Assembly: GCA_902835305.1 (NCBI GenBank)
Contig: CADFMD010000009.1
Span: forward strand, 1-64,000
Source of the DNA: Coriobacteriaceae bacterium
Lineage (GTDB): Bacteria > Actinomycetota > Coriobacteriia > Coriobacteriales > Coriobacteriaceae
Length of the DNA: 64,000 bases
Direction: 5' to 3'
Part shown: one piece after another, positions 1 through 9,213 of the stretch
Position numbering within the stretch: position 1 is the first letter of the stretch
Layout: the number at the start of each line of letters is the position of its first letter
Made by a program: the position numbers and the translations under genes
The notes under the pieces: model-generated
What the model was told of the DNA's origin: nothing
Database searches by the model: none
Seen by the model: the letters and a program-made list of their open reading frames with translations, nothing else

Positions 1-106
1 AGGCCCTCGCGGCCTAGTCGCTATTTAGGGCGTCCAAGATTTGGGACGCAGTTCAACACGTACCGGCGGGCATTTTTATAAACGACCCTTCTATCGACGC
101 AAGCCC

Positions 107-523
107 CTACGCCTCGCGCTCGACCTCGCTCACACACTCATTTTTGATGGTACCGACGAGCGCCTGCAGTGCATCGACCACATGCGGGCGAATGTCCCCG
201 CCAATGAGCACGAGCATGATGTCGTCGCCTACGGCGAGCTCGCCGCTCGCCAGCCACACGCGCACATAGCCGATACCCGGCATCGCGCGCGTTGCCTCGA
301 TAGCGGCCTGTACCTTTTCGGCATCGAAGCCGAACACCATGCCGCCCACCTTATGTCCAGGCGCCACACCATCTGTCTCGACCCCACGCGCCTCGGCCTT
401 GGGCGTCGCACGCACCACGCCGTTGTGTGTCAGGTACATCCCACAATCAGCCGCCGAAACATCGGCCTTGGCTTCGCGCAGCCAAGCATCAACCGAAGGC
501 ATCGATTTGCCATTCTCAAACAT
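107..523 (-). CDS. MoaE-like molybdopterin synthase catalytic subunit
   Basis: Family resemblance points to the large subunit of molybdopterin synthase, which with MoaD inserts sulfur during molybdenum-cofactor synthesis in the cytoplasm. The 138-residue product has a MoaE-like layout: an early GVVRATPK strand, a central strand GYVRVWLASGELAVGDD, then an alpha helix over DALQALVGTIKNE with a lysine near the C terminus where MoaE has its active-site region. The ATG at 523 is chosen because AAGGAG lies five bases before it; an ATG three bases upstream is too close, and the longer frame has no ribosome site. It follows the sortase gene by 55 bp on the same strand. No moaD, moaA or other cofactor gene is nearby, so the function rests on sequence pattern only. 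Confidence 0.6.
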   Translation of the reverse strand: MFENGKSMPSVDAWLREAKADVSAADCGMYLTHNGVVRATPKAEARGVETDGVAPGHKVGGMVFGFDAEKVQAAIEATRAMPGIGYVRVWLASGELAVGDDIMLVLIGGDIRPHVVDALQALVGTIKNECVSEVEREA

Positions 524-578
524 CATTTCTCCTTTTGATTTCCAGGGCAGTCTTTTTGGGACGGGGCTCCCGGACACT

Positions 579-1577
579 TTATTCCTCGACCGGTGTGAGC
601 ACCATGACGGCACGCGTGTTGCTCAGCGATAACGAACGACAGGTCACAAGCGTTACGACCTTGGTTGCCGAAGCAGCACGATCGGTGGCATCGCTCGCCA
701 CGGCAGAGGCACCGTCGAGCATCTCGGACAGGTAATTCTTCAGTCCGTCATCTCCCTCAAAATTGGGCGTGCGCGCCTTGGCATACGTGTCCTCGACCAC
801 CTTGGTCGCCAGTGGTCGCAGCTTATACGTAGCATCCCGTGTGATGTAATACACAAACTCGATGCTATCGAACGTCGCCTGGTCGGTGGTGTCCGAAATC
901 ACATTGAACATCGATCCGTCGTTCATATGGTGGCCGTAAATCGTGGTCTGCTGGTCGACCATTCCCGGCGCGGTGTCATCACTATCCAAGAAGATGGCAC
1001 CCGAGGCGTTAGACGTGCCATCGAACAGCGTGTTGAGGTATTTGGAGTTGTTGTTGGTCTGCACCACGGGATAGTTGATGTTGGTTCCCGGCACGTAAAT
1101 CCAACCCACAATCTCGGGGTTCGTCTGAGCAAGTGCATCAAAGTCGATAATCGGCACGCCGCTGGCGTCCTTATCGCTTACATATTGCTTCTCGATTTTC
1201 TGATACGAATCGCTCGCCTGCTTATAGCCAATCTGGGCATTGATAAAGATGGCAGCGGCGGCAACAATCAGACCGATGCCCACGATGATGAGCAGAATAG
1301 GAATGATGGAGCGGCGCTTTTTACGCGGCGACTCGGTGTAATCCGACGGCGTGGCATGCGATGAAGACCGGGGCGGCTTCTTAGCGGTGCTATAAGATGA
1401 AGGTCGATATGCGGCCGGCGCGTCCTGTCGACGATGCGTCGCCGGTGTCACGGGGCGCGGCGTGCGCGGCTGCTGAGGAGAGGATGTCCGACCCTGCTGT
1501 GCCGCATGGGCAGCACCCGGCTTCGACGGATCGGGAATCTGAGAAGCCTTGAATCGTTTTCCCTGATAATCGGACAT
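579..1577 (-). CDS. Class B sortase
   Basis: Membrane transpeptidase that cleaves a sorting motif in secreted proteins and joins them to peptidoglycan. The 332-residue protein has a Pro/Ser/Gln-rich cytoplasmic N terminus (about residues 1-85), a basic stretch followed by one hydrophobic membrane helix near residues 88-112, then the extracellular sortase domain. The catalytic set is visible: a His-His pair in YGHHMNDGSMF (about 216-217), Cys313 in TLVTC and Arg322 in NTRAVM, with the GSMF context typical of class B. The ATG at 1577 has AGGAGAGCC just before it; the frame continues upstream to 1673 without support. It lies two genes from a surface protein carrying an IPNTG anchor, which is a plausible substrate, but class B enzymes differ widely in specificity. 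Confidence 0.88.
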   Translation of the reverse strand: MSDYQGKRFKASQIPDPSKPGAAHAAQQGRTSSPQQPRTPRPVTPATHRRQDAPAAYRPSSYSTAKKPPRSSSHATPSDYTESPRKKRRSIIPILLIIVGIGLIVAAAAIFINAQIGYKQASDSYQKIEKQYVSDKDASGVPIIDFDALAQTNPEIVGWIYVPGTNINYPVVQTNNNSKYLNTLFDGTSNASGAIFLDSDDTAPGMVDQQTTIYGHHMNDGSMFNVISDTTDQATFDSIEFVYYITRDATYKLRPLATKVVEDTYAKARTPNFEGDDGLKNYLSEMLDGASAVASDATDRAASATKVVTLVTCRSLSLSNTRAVMVLTPVEE

Positions 1578-1612
1578 GGCTCTCCTTATACTGCGGTGAA
1601 ACGGCGGAACGC

Positions 1613-2077
1613 CTAGGCGTCGGCCATCTCCTGCTTCATTTTCTCGATAACCTTGCGGTACTCGGGGTCGCAAGCACCCAGAATCTGCGTGGCATAGATG
1701 GCGGCGTTCTTGGCACCGTTGATGGCAACGCAGGCCACGGGCACGCCCGAAGGCATCTGCACCATCGACAGCAGCGAATCCATACCGCCCAGGTCACTCG
1801 TCTTCATAGGCACGCCGATAACCGGCAGCGGCGTAAAGGCAGCCACGACACCACCCAGGTGAGCGGCCTTGCCGGCGGCGGCGATAATCACTTTGATACC
1901 GCGATCGGCGGCAGTCGAAGCCCACTCGTGGACCTTCGCCGGCGTGCGGTGCGCGCTCGCGATCACGAGCTCATAGGGCACACCCAGTGCCTCGAGCTCG
2001 GCGGTGCAGCCTTCCATAACGCCCAGATCGGACTTGGAACCCATGATGATCCCGACAACCGGCTTTTGATCTGCCAT
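1613..2077 (-). CDS. purE: N5-carboxyaminoimidazole ribonucleotide mutase
   Basis: Moves the carboxylate of N5-CAIR to C4 to give CAIR in de novo purine synthesis. The 154-residue protein shows the PurE signatures: GSKSD near the N terminus, the SAHRTP loop, and the glycine-rich AAGKAAHLGG active-site segment followed by PVIGVPM. Length is normal for the stand-alone mutase. The ATG at 2077 is nine bases after AGGAGG; a TTG six bases upstream is too near the ribosome site. No purK is in the window; purD and purA lie about 20 kb away on the same strand. A likely -10 hexamer TATACT is at 2144-2149 on the minus strand, and a five-base-pair hairpin (2107-2121) lies in the leader. Confidence 0.95.
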   Translation of the reverse strand: MADQKPVVGIIMGSKSDLGVMEGCTAELEALGVPYELVIASAHRTPAKVHEWASTAADRGIKVIIAAAGKAAHLGGVVAAFTPLPVIGVPMKTSDLGGMDSLLSMVQMPSGVPVACVAINGAKNAAIYATQILGACDPEYRKVIEKMKQEMADA

Positions 2078-2235
2078 AAACAAAGACCTCCTGTTGAGAG
2101 CGGTGACGCGGCGAATCCGCGACCCTTAACTGCAAATAATTCAAGTATAGCCGCCGATGCTGATGTGTTCGGCGGGAGACGGAACGCTTTGCGAGATTAA
2201 GGCCGAAGGGTCGGAGCTTTCCGCCTACATTCAAA

Positions 2236-2276
2236 AAGCGTGCCCACCGTCCTTGGGTGGGACGGCGGGCACGCTT
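2236..2276 (-). terminator. Terminator after the GH31 surface gene
   Basis: A 17-bp stem with one G-T wobble on the minus strand, a short loop, then TTTTT, 19 bp past the stop codon of the large surface protein gene. It separates that gene from purE. Confidence 0.85.
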
Positions 2277-2294
2277 GCTTAGCTGTTGCTGGGG

Positions 2295-5200
2295 CTACTT
2301 AGCCTTGCTGCGACGATGGAAGAAAGCGCCGATCGCGGCGATGATGGCGCCAAGACCACCGACGGTCGCGACGGTCGCCGCCGTCTGGTCTCCGGTATTG
2401 GGAATCGCCGAACCGTTCTTCTTGCTGCCCTGGGCCTTGTCGCCTGCGGGCTTGCCCGCCTGGTTGCCGCCGTTCGAGCCATTGCCGGAACCCTGGTTGC
2501 CCGAGCCGCCCTGATTGCCGGAATCGGCATCCTTGAGGCTCTCAATAGCCAGCTTGAGCTGGTCATAGGCCGCCTGGAGCTGGGTGTCGGAAGCATTCTC
2601 AGCACCCAAGACGTCCTCGGCGTAGGTAATGGCATCCGTCAGGGCCTTGACAGACTCGGCCGTCTTGCCCCTAGTGTCAGTCTCCTTCGCCTGCTTGACC
2701 AGGGCCTTGAGCTGCTTCTTAGTCGGTTTCTCGACCGGGGCCACCGGGGTCTTCTCGAGCGCGCCGCGGGCGCTCTCGAGCGCCCTGAGCGCCTGGTCGA
2801 CCTCGTCCTGCGTGGCTTTCTCGTCGCTCAAGATGGCGCGGGCGCTCGCCAGGGCGTTCTCGAGCGCCGTCCAGGAGGCCTCGGTGTAGTCACCGGCCTT
2901 GAGGTCGCCGGCAGCAACCTCGGCAGCAACCTTTTCGATCGCGGTAGCGAGATCATCCTTCGCCACCGGATCGGGGACGGCCGTACCGTAGAACTTGAGC
3001 TCCGCCATGCTGCAGTAGGCATCAACGTTGCCACCGCCGGCGTGAATCACCTTGACGGTCACGTAGCGACCGCGCGCGGCGCCAAAGCTCATCTGTTTCC
3101 AGTCGCCACGGTCGGTGAGCACGCGGCCGTCATTGTCGAAGGCGAACGTACCCATCGACGCGGCGGTGCCCATCTCATAACCGTCGGCAGTGTCGGAGAC
3201 CAGTATCTCGGCCTCGAAGATATCGCCGTTAGTGCCGCCGTCCTGGCGCGGCAGGAATGTAACGTCGGTGAGATCGTAGTCGCGGCCCAGGTCGACACTC
3301 AGATACTGGGGCATACCGGTCCCATGGGCCCAGTCGCTGTGCCAAAGCGTCCGCTCGTCGCCGTCGAGAGCGTTGACGGCGTTGCTGCCCTCGTAGTCGG
3401 CCTCACTCGAGAAGCCGGCCACCTTGACGTTCTTGCGGTTCTCGGGCGTGTTGATAAGAATCTTCTCATCGACAGGGCGCATCTTGAGGCCGTCGATTGC
3501 CTTCTCGATCTTGGCTGTGGCGTCTGCGACATCCTTCTTGCTATAGCTGCCTTGGCCGCCGTCGAGGAGCTTCTGAGCCGCCTCGACCGCAGCGGTGAGA
3601 GCTGCATAGGAATCCTTAGTGTAGACGGATTCGCTGTAGCCCGCGGCCTCGGAAAGCGCTGCCACGAGCGCAGAGGTATCGACACCAGCCTTGACTTCGA
3701 CCTCATAGGATGCGGTCTTGGAGGGGTCGAGTACCGACGCCACCGTGATCTTTGCCTTGCCGGCCTTGTTGGCACGCAGGTAGTAGCTCACGCTATCGCC
3801 AGCCTGAACAGCGGAGACGCTTACCACAGAGGGGTCGGAGCTCTCGACCGTCACATAGGGGTAGCCGGCGCTCTCAGGCGTGGCCTTGGCGTCGACGAGC
3901 GTAACGTCGCCTTCAAAGAACTCGGTCTGGTTCTTGCCTAGCTCGACACCCTCGATGGCCTCGACACCCTGCGTGTAGTTGAAGTTGACCTCACGCAGTG
4001 TGAGCATCTGGTCACCCGATGCCTCAAGCGGCGTGACCTCGACCTTGGTCGCCTTCTTGCCCTTGTTCTCGGCAGAGAGGACAAAAGCGTAGCGAGCCCG
4101 GAAGGAATCGTACTCCCCGCCCGCGAACTCTTGGGTCGAGCCATCCTCGAACGTCACGACAGCCTTGATCTTCTGCACGGTTCCGTTGCCACCGTTGCGG
4201 TTAACGACCTCGACACTATCGAGTTTCGAAGGCGTCTTAAATGCGAATGTCATCGTGGTGGGAAGCTTCACGTAACTCGGAAGCTTACCCTCGCTGTCCC
4301 AGTTGCCGCTCCAGTTCCATAGGAACTCAAAGCCGTTGTCGCCCTCGTTATTATCGAACAGCGCGTTATAGCTCTTCTGCTGGATAAGTTTCTCGACGTT
4401 GGTCCCGTCGTCGGTCGTGAGCTCATCGTTGGTCATCGTGATGTTGAAGGCATCCTGACCGTACTCGGCGACCGTTGGCTGAGGAACATCCGGCATCGTC
4501 ACCGTGCCGTCGCTCGCAAACTCAAGTGCGTCGCATGCCGGACCGATGAGCCAAGATGTCGAGGGCAGTTCGACCTTGCCGGCGGTCTTGGCCTTGAGCT
4601 TGAAACTCGCCACCGCGCCGGTACCGTTGTAGAGCTTGCCATCGCCGCGGTTGGCAAAGGCGAGATTGATAGTCTGCGTTCTGTCCGCGAACTGGACCTT
4701 CTCGCGAGACAGGTTCTCCATGCCGGCAGTCGAGCCGTCCTGCGCGATGCTCTCGGACACAAACTCGAACTGGTCGCTCTTGAAGTTGACGAGAGCGCCC
4801 AGGGCGTTGACGTTCTTGGCGTCGGCCGCATAGACATCAACGGTGATCTCATCACCGGCCTCGACCTCGGTCTTGCTCGGAATCACCGCGAGCGAACCTG
4901 CGACCTTGCCCTTTTGTTTAGTGCCGCCGTCAAGACCCGCCATGGTGAACGAGTAATCGTAGACGTCGTAAACGCCGTTATCGTTGAGGTCGGCGAAGTG
5001 GTCGCGGATCTGCGAACCGAACGTCGGGGTATCGGGCTCGCGGTTCTCGAGGCCCAGATAGTTCTTCATGTTGGAGTAGTCTCCGTCGGAGATCGTGGCC
5101 TTGTTGAGGTTGGAGCCCACGGCGAAGCCATCCGTGCCGTCGGTCTTGTAGATGGCAATCTCGGACGCGGAGAAGAAATTGCCGACCGAGGCGAGCGGTG

Positions 5201-8200
5201 TCATGCGCACGTAACGGGCGGCCACGGTGCCGTCAAACGCTACCGTCTTACAATCAGCGGAACGTGCCCAATCGACCTCCTGGCTCGTCCAGTGGACGCC
5301 ATCGAGACTCGTCTCAACACGCATCTTGGTCACAGTGCCGTTGCCGGCGTCATCGCGCGGATAGTACTCGAGCTTATCGAGCTTGTAAGCGCGTCCATAG
5401 TCAACGGTAAGCGCCTTGCCTAGATCGTTGCCACCGGAGTGGAAACCGCCGTCGCCCGACTGGAACTCATGGTCGAAGGCAAGCTCGGCCTTATGGCTGC
5501 CGTAAAGTGAGCCCTCCCAGGTGATTTCCTCGGCGTCGGGGACGTTCCGCCACGGATCGAGTGCGGAGTTCGCCTCGAGCACATCGCTCCAGGCGGAGTA
5601 ACCCTCGGCGTTGCGTGAACGAATCTGGTAGGTGTGCTTGCTATTGTAGGCGAGGTCGGTGTGCGTGAACTCGGCCGCATCACCCACGGCAAACACAGTG
5701 CCGTCGACCTTAAGGTCGTAGGAGGTAGCACCATCGACCTTTCCCCAGGTGAGCTTGATGCTCGTTGGGGTCGTGACGTCCTCGGGGGCAGCAAGGTTCG
5801 TGGGTGCGGAGAGGTTCTCGTTGAGGCGATCGGCTGTGAGCGTGGCGTCGGCGTTCACGAAACCGCCCAGCTCAAGCGTCTGCGCCGCTGCAGCAACATC
5901 GGTCTTCGCGAACTTGACGTAGACCTTGGGGTTCGTGGTGATCTTGGTGTTGTTGAAGCTCTCGCCCTGCTCGGCCTCGGTGCCGTCCGCATCGCTGCCG
6001 TAGTGGTTGAGGTTGGGGGTCTCGCTGTAGAAGTAGACCGCCTGGCCGGCCTCGGGGGTCGCGGCGTCAAAGGCCTTCTGCGAGTCGACCTCAACCACGT
6101 TGAGTGCGGATCCGCCGTTCTTGGCGACAACGCTCGTGGGCTTGGCGGACACATTGGCCACGAAGGTCGTGGTGCGGTTGGAGTCGTAGCCGTTGTAGCC
6201 GCCCTGCGAGGCCTCGGCGGTAAAGGTCGCGGTGCCGCCTGCGGCCTTGGAGCTGTAGACGGTGCTCACATGCTCACCGTAGGAGATATTGTCGATCGTG
6301 CCGTAGGAATCGTCCTCAGTCGTGTTGTTTTCGATGGAGGAGCCGTCGTCCTCGTACTGCGTAAAGGTGCCGTCGCCCTCGGTGGCGAAGAACTCGACGA
6401 TACGCTGACTGCGGTCGGTACCCTTGGTGTTGGTGTCGCTCACTGCCTCGGGGTTGTTGTTCTCGGCGTACATCGGCACGATAGCGTTGGCCTTCACAAA
6501 CAGCGGCAGCTTCCAAAGCGGAGCCTCGTAGTTGTTGAGAACCTGGCCGCCGCGATACTGCTTACCCGAGAAGTAATCGATCCAGATGGTGGGATTCTCG
6601 TCGGTGCCGTAGTTGGGGAGGTAAATCCCATTGCGAATGTCGTTGCCGTTCTCGTCTGCCTGGGTATCCTGATACACCGGTGCCACTAGGAAGTTCTCAC
6701 CGAACATATACTGGTACTGCGTCGAAGTGCTTGCGGCGTACTCGGAGTTGTCGGAAAGCAGCATGGCGCGGATCATGGGCAGGCCGGCATCGCCGTTACC
6801 CGTGTCGATGTTGGCCGCCGAGGCCGCGCTCGTGTAGATATAGGGCATGAGCTGCGCCTTGAGCTTGAGGTAGAAGCGCGAGATGCCTGTGTAGGGATCG
6901 CCGTGCGTCATGGGCGATTTACGGTAGGTGCCCCAACCGTCCATGTCAAGCATAGAGGGCGTGAACGTCTTCCACTGGTAGTCACGCGCAGAGATGATGG
7001 GGTCGCCGCCAAAGATGCCATCCATGTCGGAGCCGATGTTGGGGTTGCCCGAAAGACTCTGACCGATATACGTGGGGATATGGAAGCGAATGTACTCCCA
7101 GTTACCGCCATACTGGTCGCCGGTCCAAATGCCACCAAAGCGCTGCGTGCCGGCCCAACCATCGAGCGTGATGATGTTGGGGCGCTTGTTAGCGCCGGTC
7201 GTCACCGTGTCATAAGCTGTCTTGATGCCATTAAGACCAAAGGAGTAGCCAGATCCAACCCAGGCAACGTCGGTCTTAAGGGTAGAGATGCCTCCCGTCT
7301 TGACCTCGGCGTCGAAGTCGCGAAGCAGGTGCCACGGGGTCTCGGAGTTGCTGTCGGGCTCAAGGTTGGACTGGGTCCACAAGCCCGTGCTCACACCCTT
7401 GGAGTTGGCATACTCGGTGAACTTCTTAAGGTTGTCGACATTGGCACGCACAGCGTTAAGACGGTCGGCCGAGCTCGTTCCGTCGGAGTTGACGCCGCCG
7501 GTCTTGTAGTAACCGTTCTGGCCATAGCCGGCGCCGTAGCCGTCGTTCGGCAGGAACCAACCGAGCGGCATGTCGTTGTCCTCGTAGTCATCGATAACCT
7601 GCCGAGCAGAGAACTGGCGGTCGAAATCGGTCGCTTTCATGTTCTCGGTATCAACCGAAGGGCCCTCACCGTTGAGCGTCTCGGCCGCAAGTGTGCCGTC
7701 GAGCTTGTAGCCCGTCGACATGCCAGACTCGTACTTAACGTCGCCCTTCTCGCTCGAGGACTTGCTGCCCTTGGTCTCCCACTTCTTTTGACCCGAGGTC
7801 GTTGACCAGCCATCACGGTTATAGGCATTAAGATGACCAAGGTAGAACCCGTACTCGGGCAGCAGTACCGGGTTACCGGTCACCTTGTAGTAGTCCTGCA
7901 GCATCTCGGTTGCCACGTTCGAAGCGCCCTCGTTGGTCGCCACGAAGTAGTAGGCATCAAACTCATTCTCGCTGTGCAAAGTCGTGACCGTCGATGAGTC
8001 CGTGGAACCGAAGTCGTAGGAACCCTCTGCAAACGTGTTTCGGAGTACGCCGTAGCCGTCACTCGTCCAATAAAACGGGTTGGGCGAGGCAACGCCGCCA
8101 TCAGTCCAGTTGTTCGTGTTGGAGATGGCGATGGTCTGGTTGGTGTGCAGGAAGCGTCCGTTCTGGGTGCCGCCGCCAAAGAAGTTCTCGGACTTCTCCT

Positions 8201-8708
8201 TGGCGAGCGTCTGGACGGTACCCTTCTTATCAAGGTCGAGGGACGCGGACTCGGAAACCACGACACGGTCGCCTGACTTGATACTCATCTTGCCAGTCGC
8301 CTTGTCCAGGATCACGGTCGCCTTTCCGCCGGTGATCTCGATAGTGTCGCCCTTGTCGGCAACCGTCGCACTCGGCTTGCTGTAGGTATCCGAGGTATCG
8401 GGCTGAGCCTGGATCTTAGCCGTGTGGGACTTACTGCGCGGTGTGGCGTAATCGGAAAACTCACCCTTGGGGTCAACGTTATAACGGAAAATACCGTCCT
8501 CGAGGAACGTAATACGGCCCTTGATGCCGTCAGCGAAATCGATGTCGACGACATTCGAGGCAGACTGGGACACGGTCGCTGAGTCGACGCCCTTGAGTGG
8601 CGTGGCAATCGCCTGCTGGGGATTGGCAAACACGAGCGTCGCTGCAGTGGCAACGAGGACCGCGCTTCCCTTCACCCACCGTTTCGTAAAAATGGAATTC
8701 CTGCGCAC
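2295..8708 (-). CDS. Cell-wall-anchored multidomain GH31 glycoside hydrolase
   Basis: A 2137-residue secreted, sortase-anchored glycosidase. Layout: signal peptide (1 to about 36, ending QQAIA); beta-sandwich and GH31 barrel (about 60-800); Fn3-like module (965-1050); F5/8-type-C carbohydrate-binding module (1055-1190); dockerin-like DLNDNGVYDVYDYSF (near 1240); cohesin-like domain (1275-1405); second discoidin-like module (1420-1580); Big domain (1582-1673); FIVAR (1674-1745); third F5/8-C module (1746-1912); two FIVAR repeats (1913-2062); Gly/Asn-rich linker; IPNTGD at 2102, hydrophobic helix and basic tail. The candidate nucleophile is Asp480 in KTDVAWVG. That motif, as remembered, resembles GH31 alpha-N-acetylgalactosaminidases more than alpha-glucosidases, suggesting action on host O-glycans; substrate is an inference. 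Start is GTG, five bases after AAAGGAG. A G9 tract lies 32 bp upstream of it. Confidence 0.9.
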   Translation of the reverse strand: MRRNSIFTKRWVKGSAVLVATAATLVFANPQQAIATPLKGVDSATVSQSASNVVDIDFADGIKGRITFLEDGIFRYNVDPKGEFSDYATPRSKSHTAKIQAQPDTSDTYSKPSATVADKGDTIEITGGKATVILDKATGKMSIKSGDRVVVSESASLDLDKKGTVQTLAKEKSENFFGGGTQNGRFLHTNQTIAISNTNNWTDGGVASPNPFYWTSDGYGVLRNTFAEGSYDFGSTDSSTVTTLHSENEFDAYYFVATNEGASNVATEMLQDYYKVTGNPVLLPEYGFYLGHLNAYNRDGWSTTSGQKKWETKGSKSSSEKGDVKYESGMSTGYKLDGTLAAETLNGEGPSVDTENMKATDFDRQFSARQVIDDYEDNDMPLGWFLPNDGYGAGYGQNGYYKTGGVNSDGTSSADRLNAVRANVDNLKKFTEYANSKGVSTGLWTQSNLEPDSNSETPWHLLRDFDAEVKTGGISTLKTDVAWVGSGYSFGLNGIKTAYDTVTTGANKRPNIITLDGWAGTQRFGGIWTGDQYGGNWEYIRFHIPTYIGQSLSGNPNIGSDMDGIFGGDPIISARDYQWKTFTPSMLDMDGWGTYRKSPMTHGDPYTGISRFYLKLKAQLMPYIYTSAASAANIDTGNGDAGLPMIRAMLLSDNSEYAASTSTQYQYMFGENFLVAPVYQDTQADENGNDIRNGIYLPNYGTDENPTIWIDYFSGKQYRGGQVLNNYEAPLWKLPLFVKANAIVPMYAENNNPEAVSDTNTKGTDRSQRIVEFFATEGDGTFTQYEDDGSSIENNTTEDDSYGTIDNISYGEHVSTVYSSKAAGGTATFTAEASQGGYNGYDSNRTTTFVANVSAKPTSVVAKNGGSALNVVEVDSQKAFDAATPEAGQAVYFYSETPNLNHYGSDADGTEAEQGESFNNTKITTNPKVYVKFAKTDVAAAAQTLELGGFVNADATLTADRLNENLSAPTNLAAPEDVTTPTSIKLTWGKVDGATSYDLKVDGTVFAVGDAAEFTHTDLAYNSKHTYQIRSRNAEGYSAWSDVLEANSALDPWRNVPDAEEITWEGSLYGSHKAELAFDHEFQSGDGGFHSGGNDLGKALTVDYGRAYKLDKLEYYPRDDAGNGTVTKMRVETSLDGVHWTSQEVDWARSADCKTVAFDGTVAARYVRMTPLASVGNFFSASEIAIYKTDGTDGFAVGSNLNKATISDGDYSNMKNYLGLENREPDTPTFGSQIRDHFADLNDNGVYDVYDYSFTMAGLDGGTKQKGKVAGSLAVIPSKTEVEAGDEITVDVYAADAKNVNALGALVNFKSDQFEFVSESIAQDGSTAGMENLSREKVQFADRTQTINLAFANRGDGKLYNGTGAVASFKLKAKTAGKVELPSTSWLIGPACDALEFASDGTVTMPDVPQPTVAEYGQDAFNITMTNDELTTDDGTNVEKLIQQKSYNALFDNNEGDNGFEFLWNWSGNWDSEGKLPSYVKLPTTMTFAFKTPSKLDSVEVVNRNGGNGTVQKIKAVVTFEDGSTQEFAGGEYDSFRARYAFVLSAENKGKKATKVEVTPLEASGDQMLTLREVNFNYTQGVEAIEGVELGKNQTEFFEGDVTLVDAKATPESAGYPYVTVESSDPSVVSVSAVQAGDSVSYYLRANKAGKAKITVASVLDPSKTASYEVEVKAGVDTSALVAALSEAAGYSESVYTKDSYAALTAAVEAAQKLLDGGQGSYSKKDVADATAKIEKAIDGLKMRPVDEKILINTPENRKNVKVAGFSSEADYEGSNAVNALDGDERTLWHSDWAHGTGMPQYLSVDLGRDYDLTDVTFLPRQDGGTNGDIFEAEILVSDTADGYEMGTAASMGTFAFDNDGRVLTDRGDWKQMSFGAARGRYVTVKVIHAGGGNVDAYCSMAELKFYGTAVPDPVAKDDLATAIEKVAAEVAAGDLKAGDYTEASWTALENALASARAILSDEKATQDEVDQALRALESARGALEKTPVAPVEKPTKKQLKALVKQAKETDTRGKTAESVKALTDAITYAEDVLGAENASDTQLQAAYDQLKLAIESLKDADSGNQGGSGNQGSGNGSNGGNQAGKPAGDKAQGSKKNGSAIPNTGDQTAATVATVGGLGAIIAAIGAFFHRRSKAK

Positions 8709-8740
8709 CTGGGCTCCTTTCTTCCGACATGCCGAGGACG

Positions 8741-8749
8741 CCCCCCCCC
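8741..8749 (-). repeat. Nine-base homopolymer (G on the coding strand) in the GH31 leader
   Basis: Nine consecutive C on the plus strand, that is nine G on the strand read into the GH31 gene, 32 bases upstream of its GTG. Such tracts slip during replication and can vary expression. Confidence 0.7.
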
Positions 8750-9026
8750 GGCAGCATGGAAAAACGTATCAAACGGGGATGTTCGGTACATTCCGCACAA
8801 TGGGGCCACCCGTTACCAAGGGGCCAACTGGTAGTAACCAGATAGCCACCTACTAGGTCATACCAATATATGGGAGCACTTGCGCAACCAAGTTCGGAAG
8901 TCCACCAGCGGCAGTAAAATGAGCGTCAACGGCAAGGTGGGCTTAATAAGCCATACCAATTGGTTCTTCAGTCAAATACCAATCTAGCAAAAATGTACTG
9001 TTTATCTGGTATTACACAGACCATAC

Positions 9027-9070
9027 CTTTCCCTCGGGAACTGGGCTTCGCGAAGTTTCCCGAGGGAAAG
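9027..9070. repeat. 44-bp palindrome, copy 1
   Basis: Arms CTTTCCCTCGGGAA and TTCCCGAGGGAAAG (14 bp, perfect) around a 16-base core. The reverse complement of this copy has the same core as the copy at 14270-14313, and the arm differences between copies compensate. It lies between the marR stop and the GH31 gene. Confidence 0.85.
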
Positions 9071-9213
9071 GCTCAGCCGCCACCCTGCGACCTACCGGAG
9101 ATTGCTATGACGTACGTTGGCTGATTTGGTTTGGAATGAGAGGTTGACGGTGGCTGATGGGCACAACTGTCCCGGGTGCATTTCAAGATGCACCTAAATG
9201 TCTGTCTTTATCC

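Larger units (their letters stand above)
8709..9213. promoter_or_regulatory. 505-bp leader/regulatory interval of the GH31 gene
   Basis: No gene is supportable here. It holds the G9 tract, a 44-bp palindrome (9027-9070), and several copies of an ATACCA/TGGTAT half site: near 8857-8866, 8951-8960, 8976-8983, 9007-9012 and 9021-9027. On the minus strand the first reads ATTGGTATGACCTAGTAGG, which is similar to the dre-type operators of NagR/DasR-class GntR regulators of amino-sugar genes. The operator reading is an inference. Confidence 0.4.

Noticed and set aside
30..49. Terminator after the MoaE-like gene (GCGTCC/GGACGC hairpin)
   Set aside because: Only six base pairs with no T run; too weak to list as a feature.
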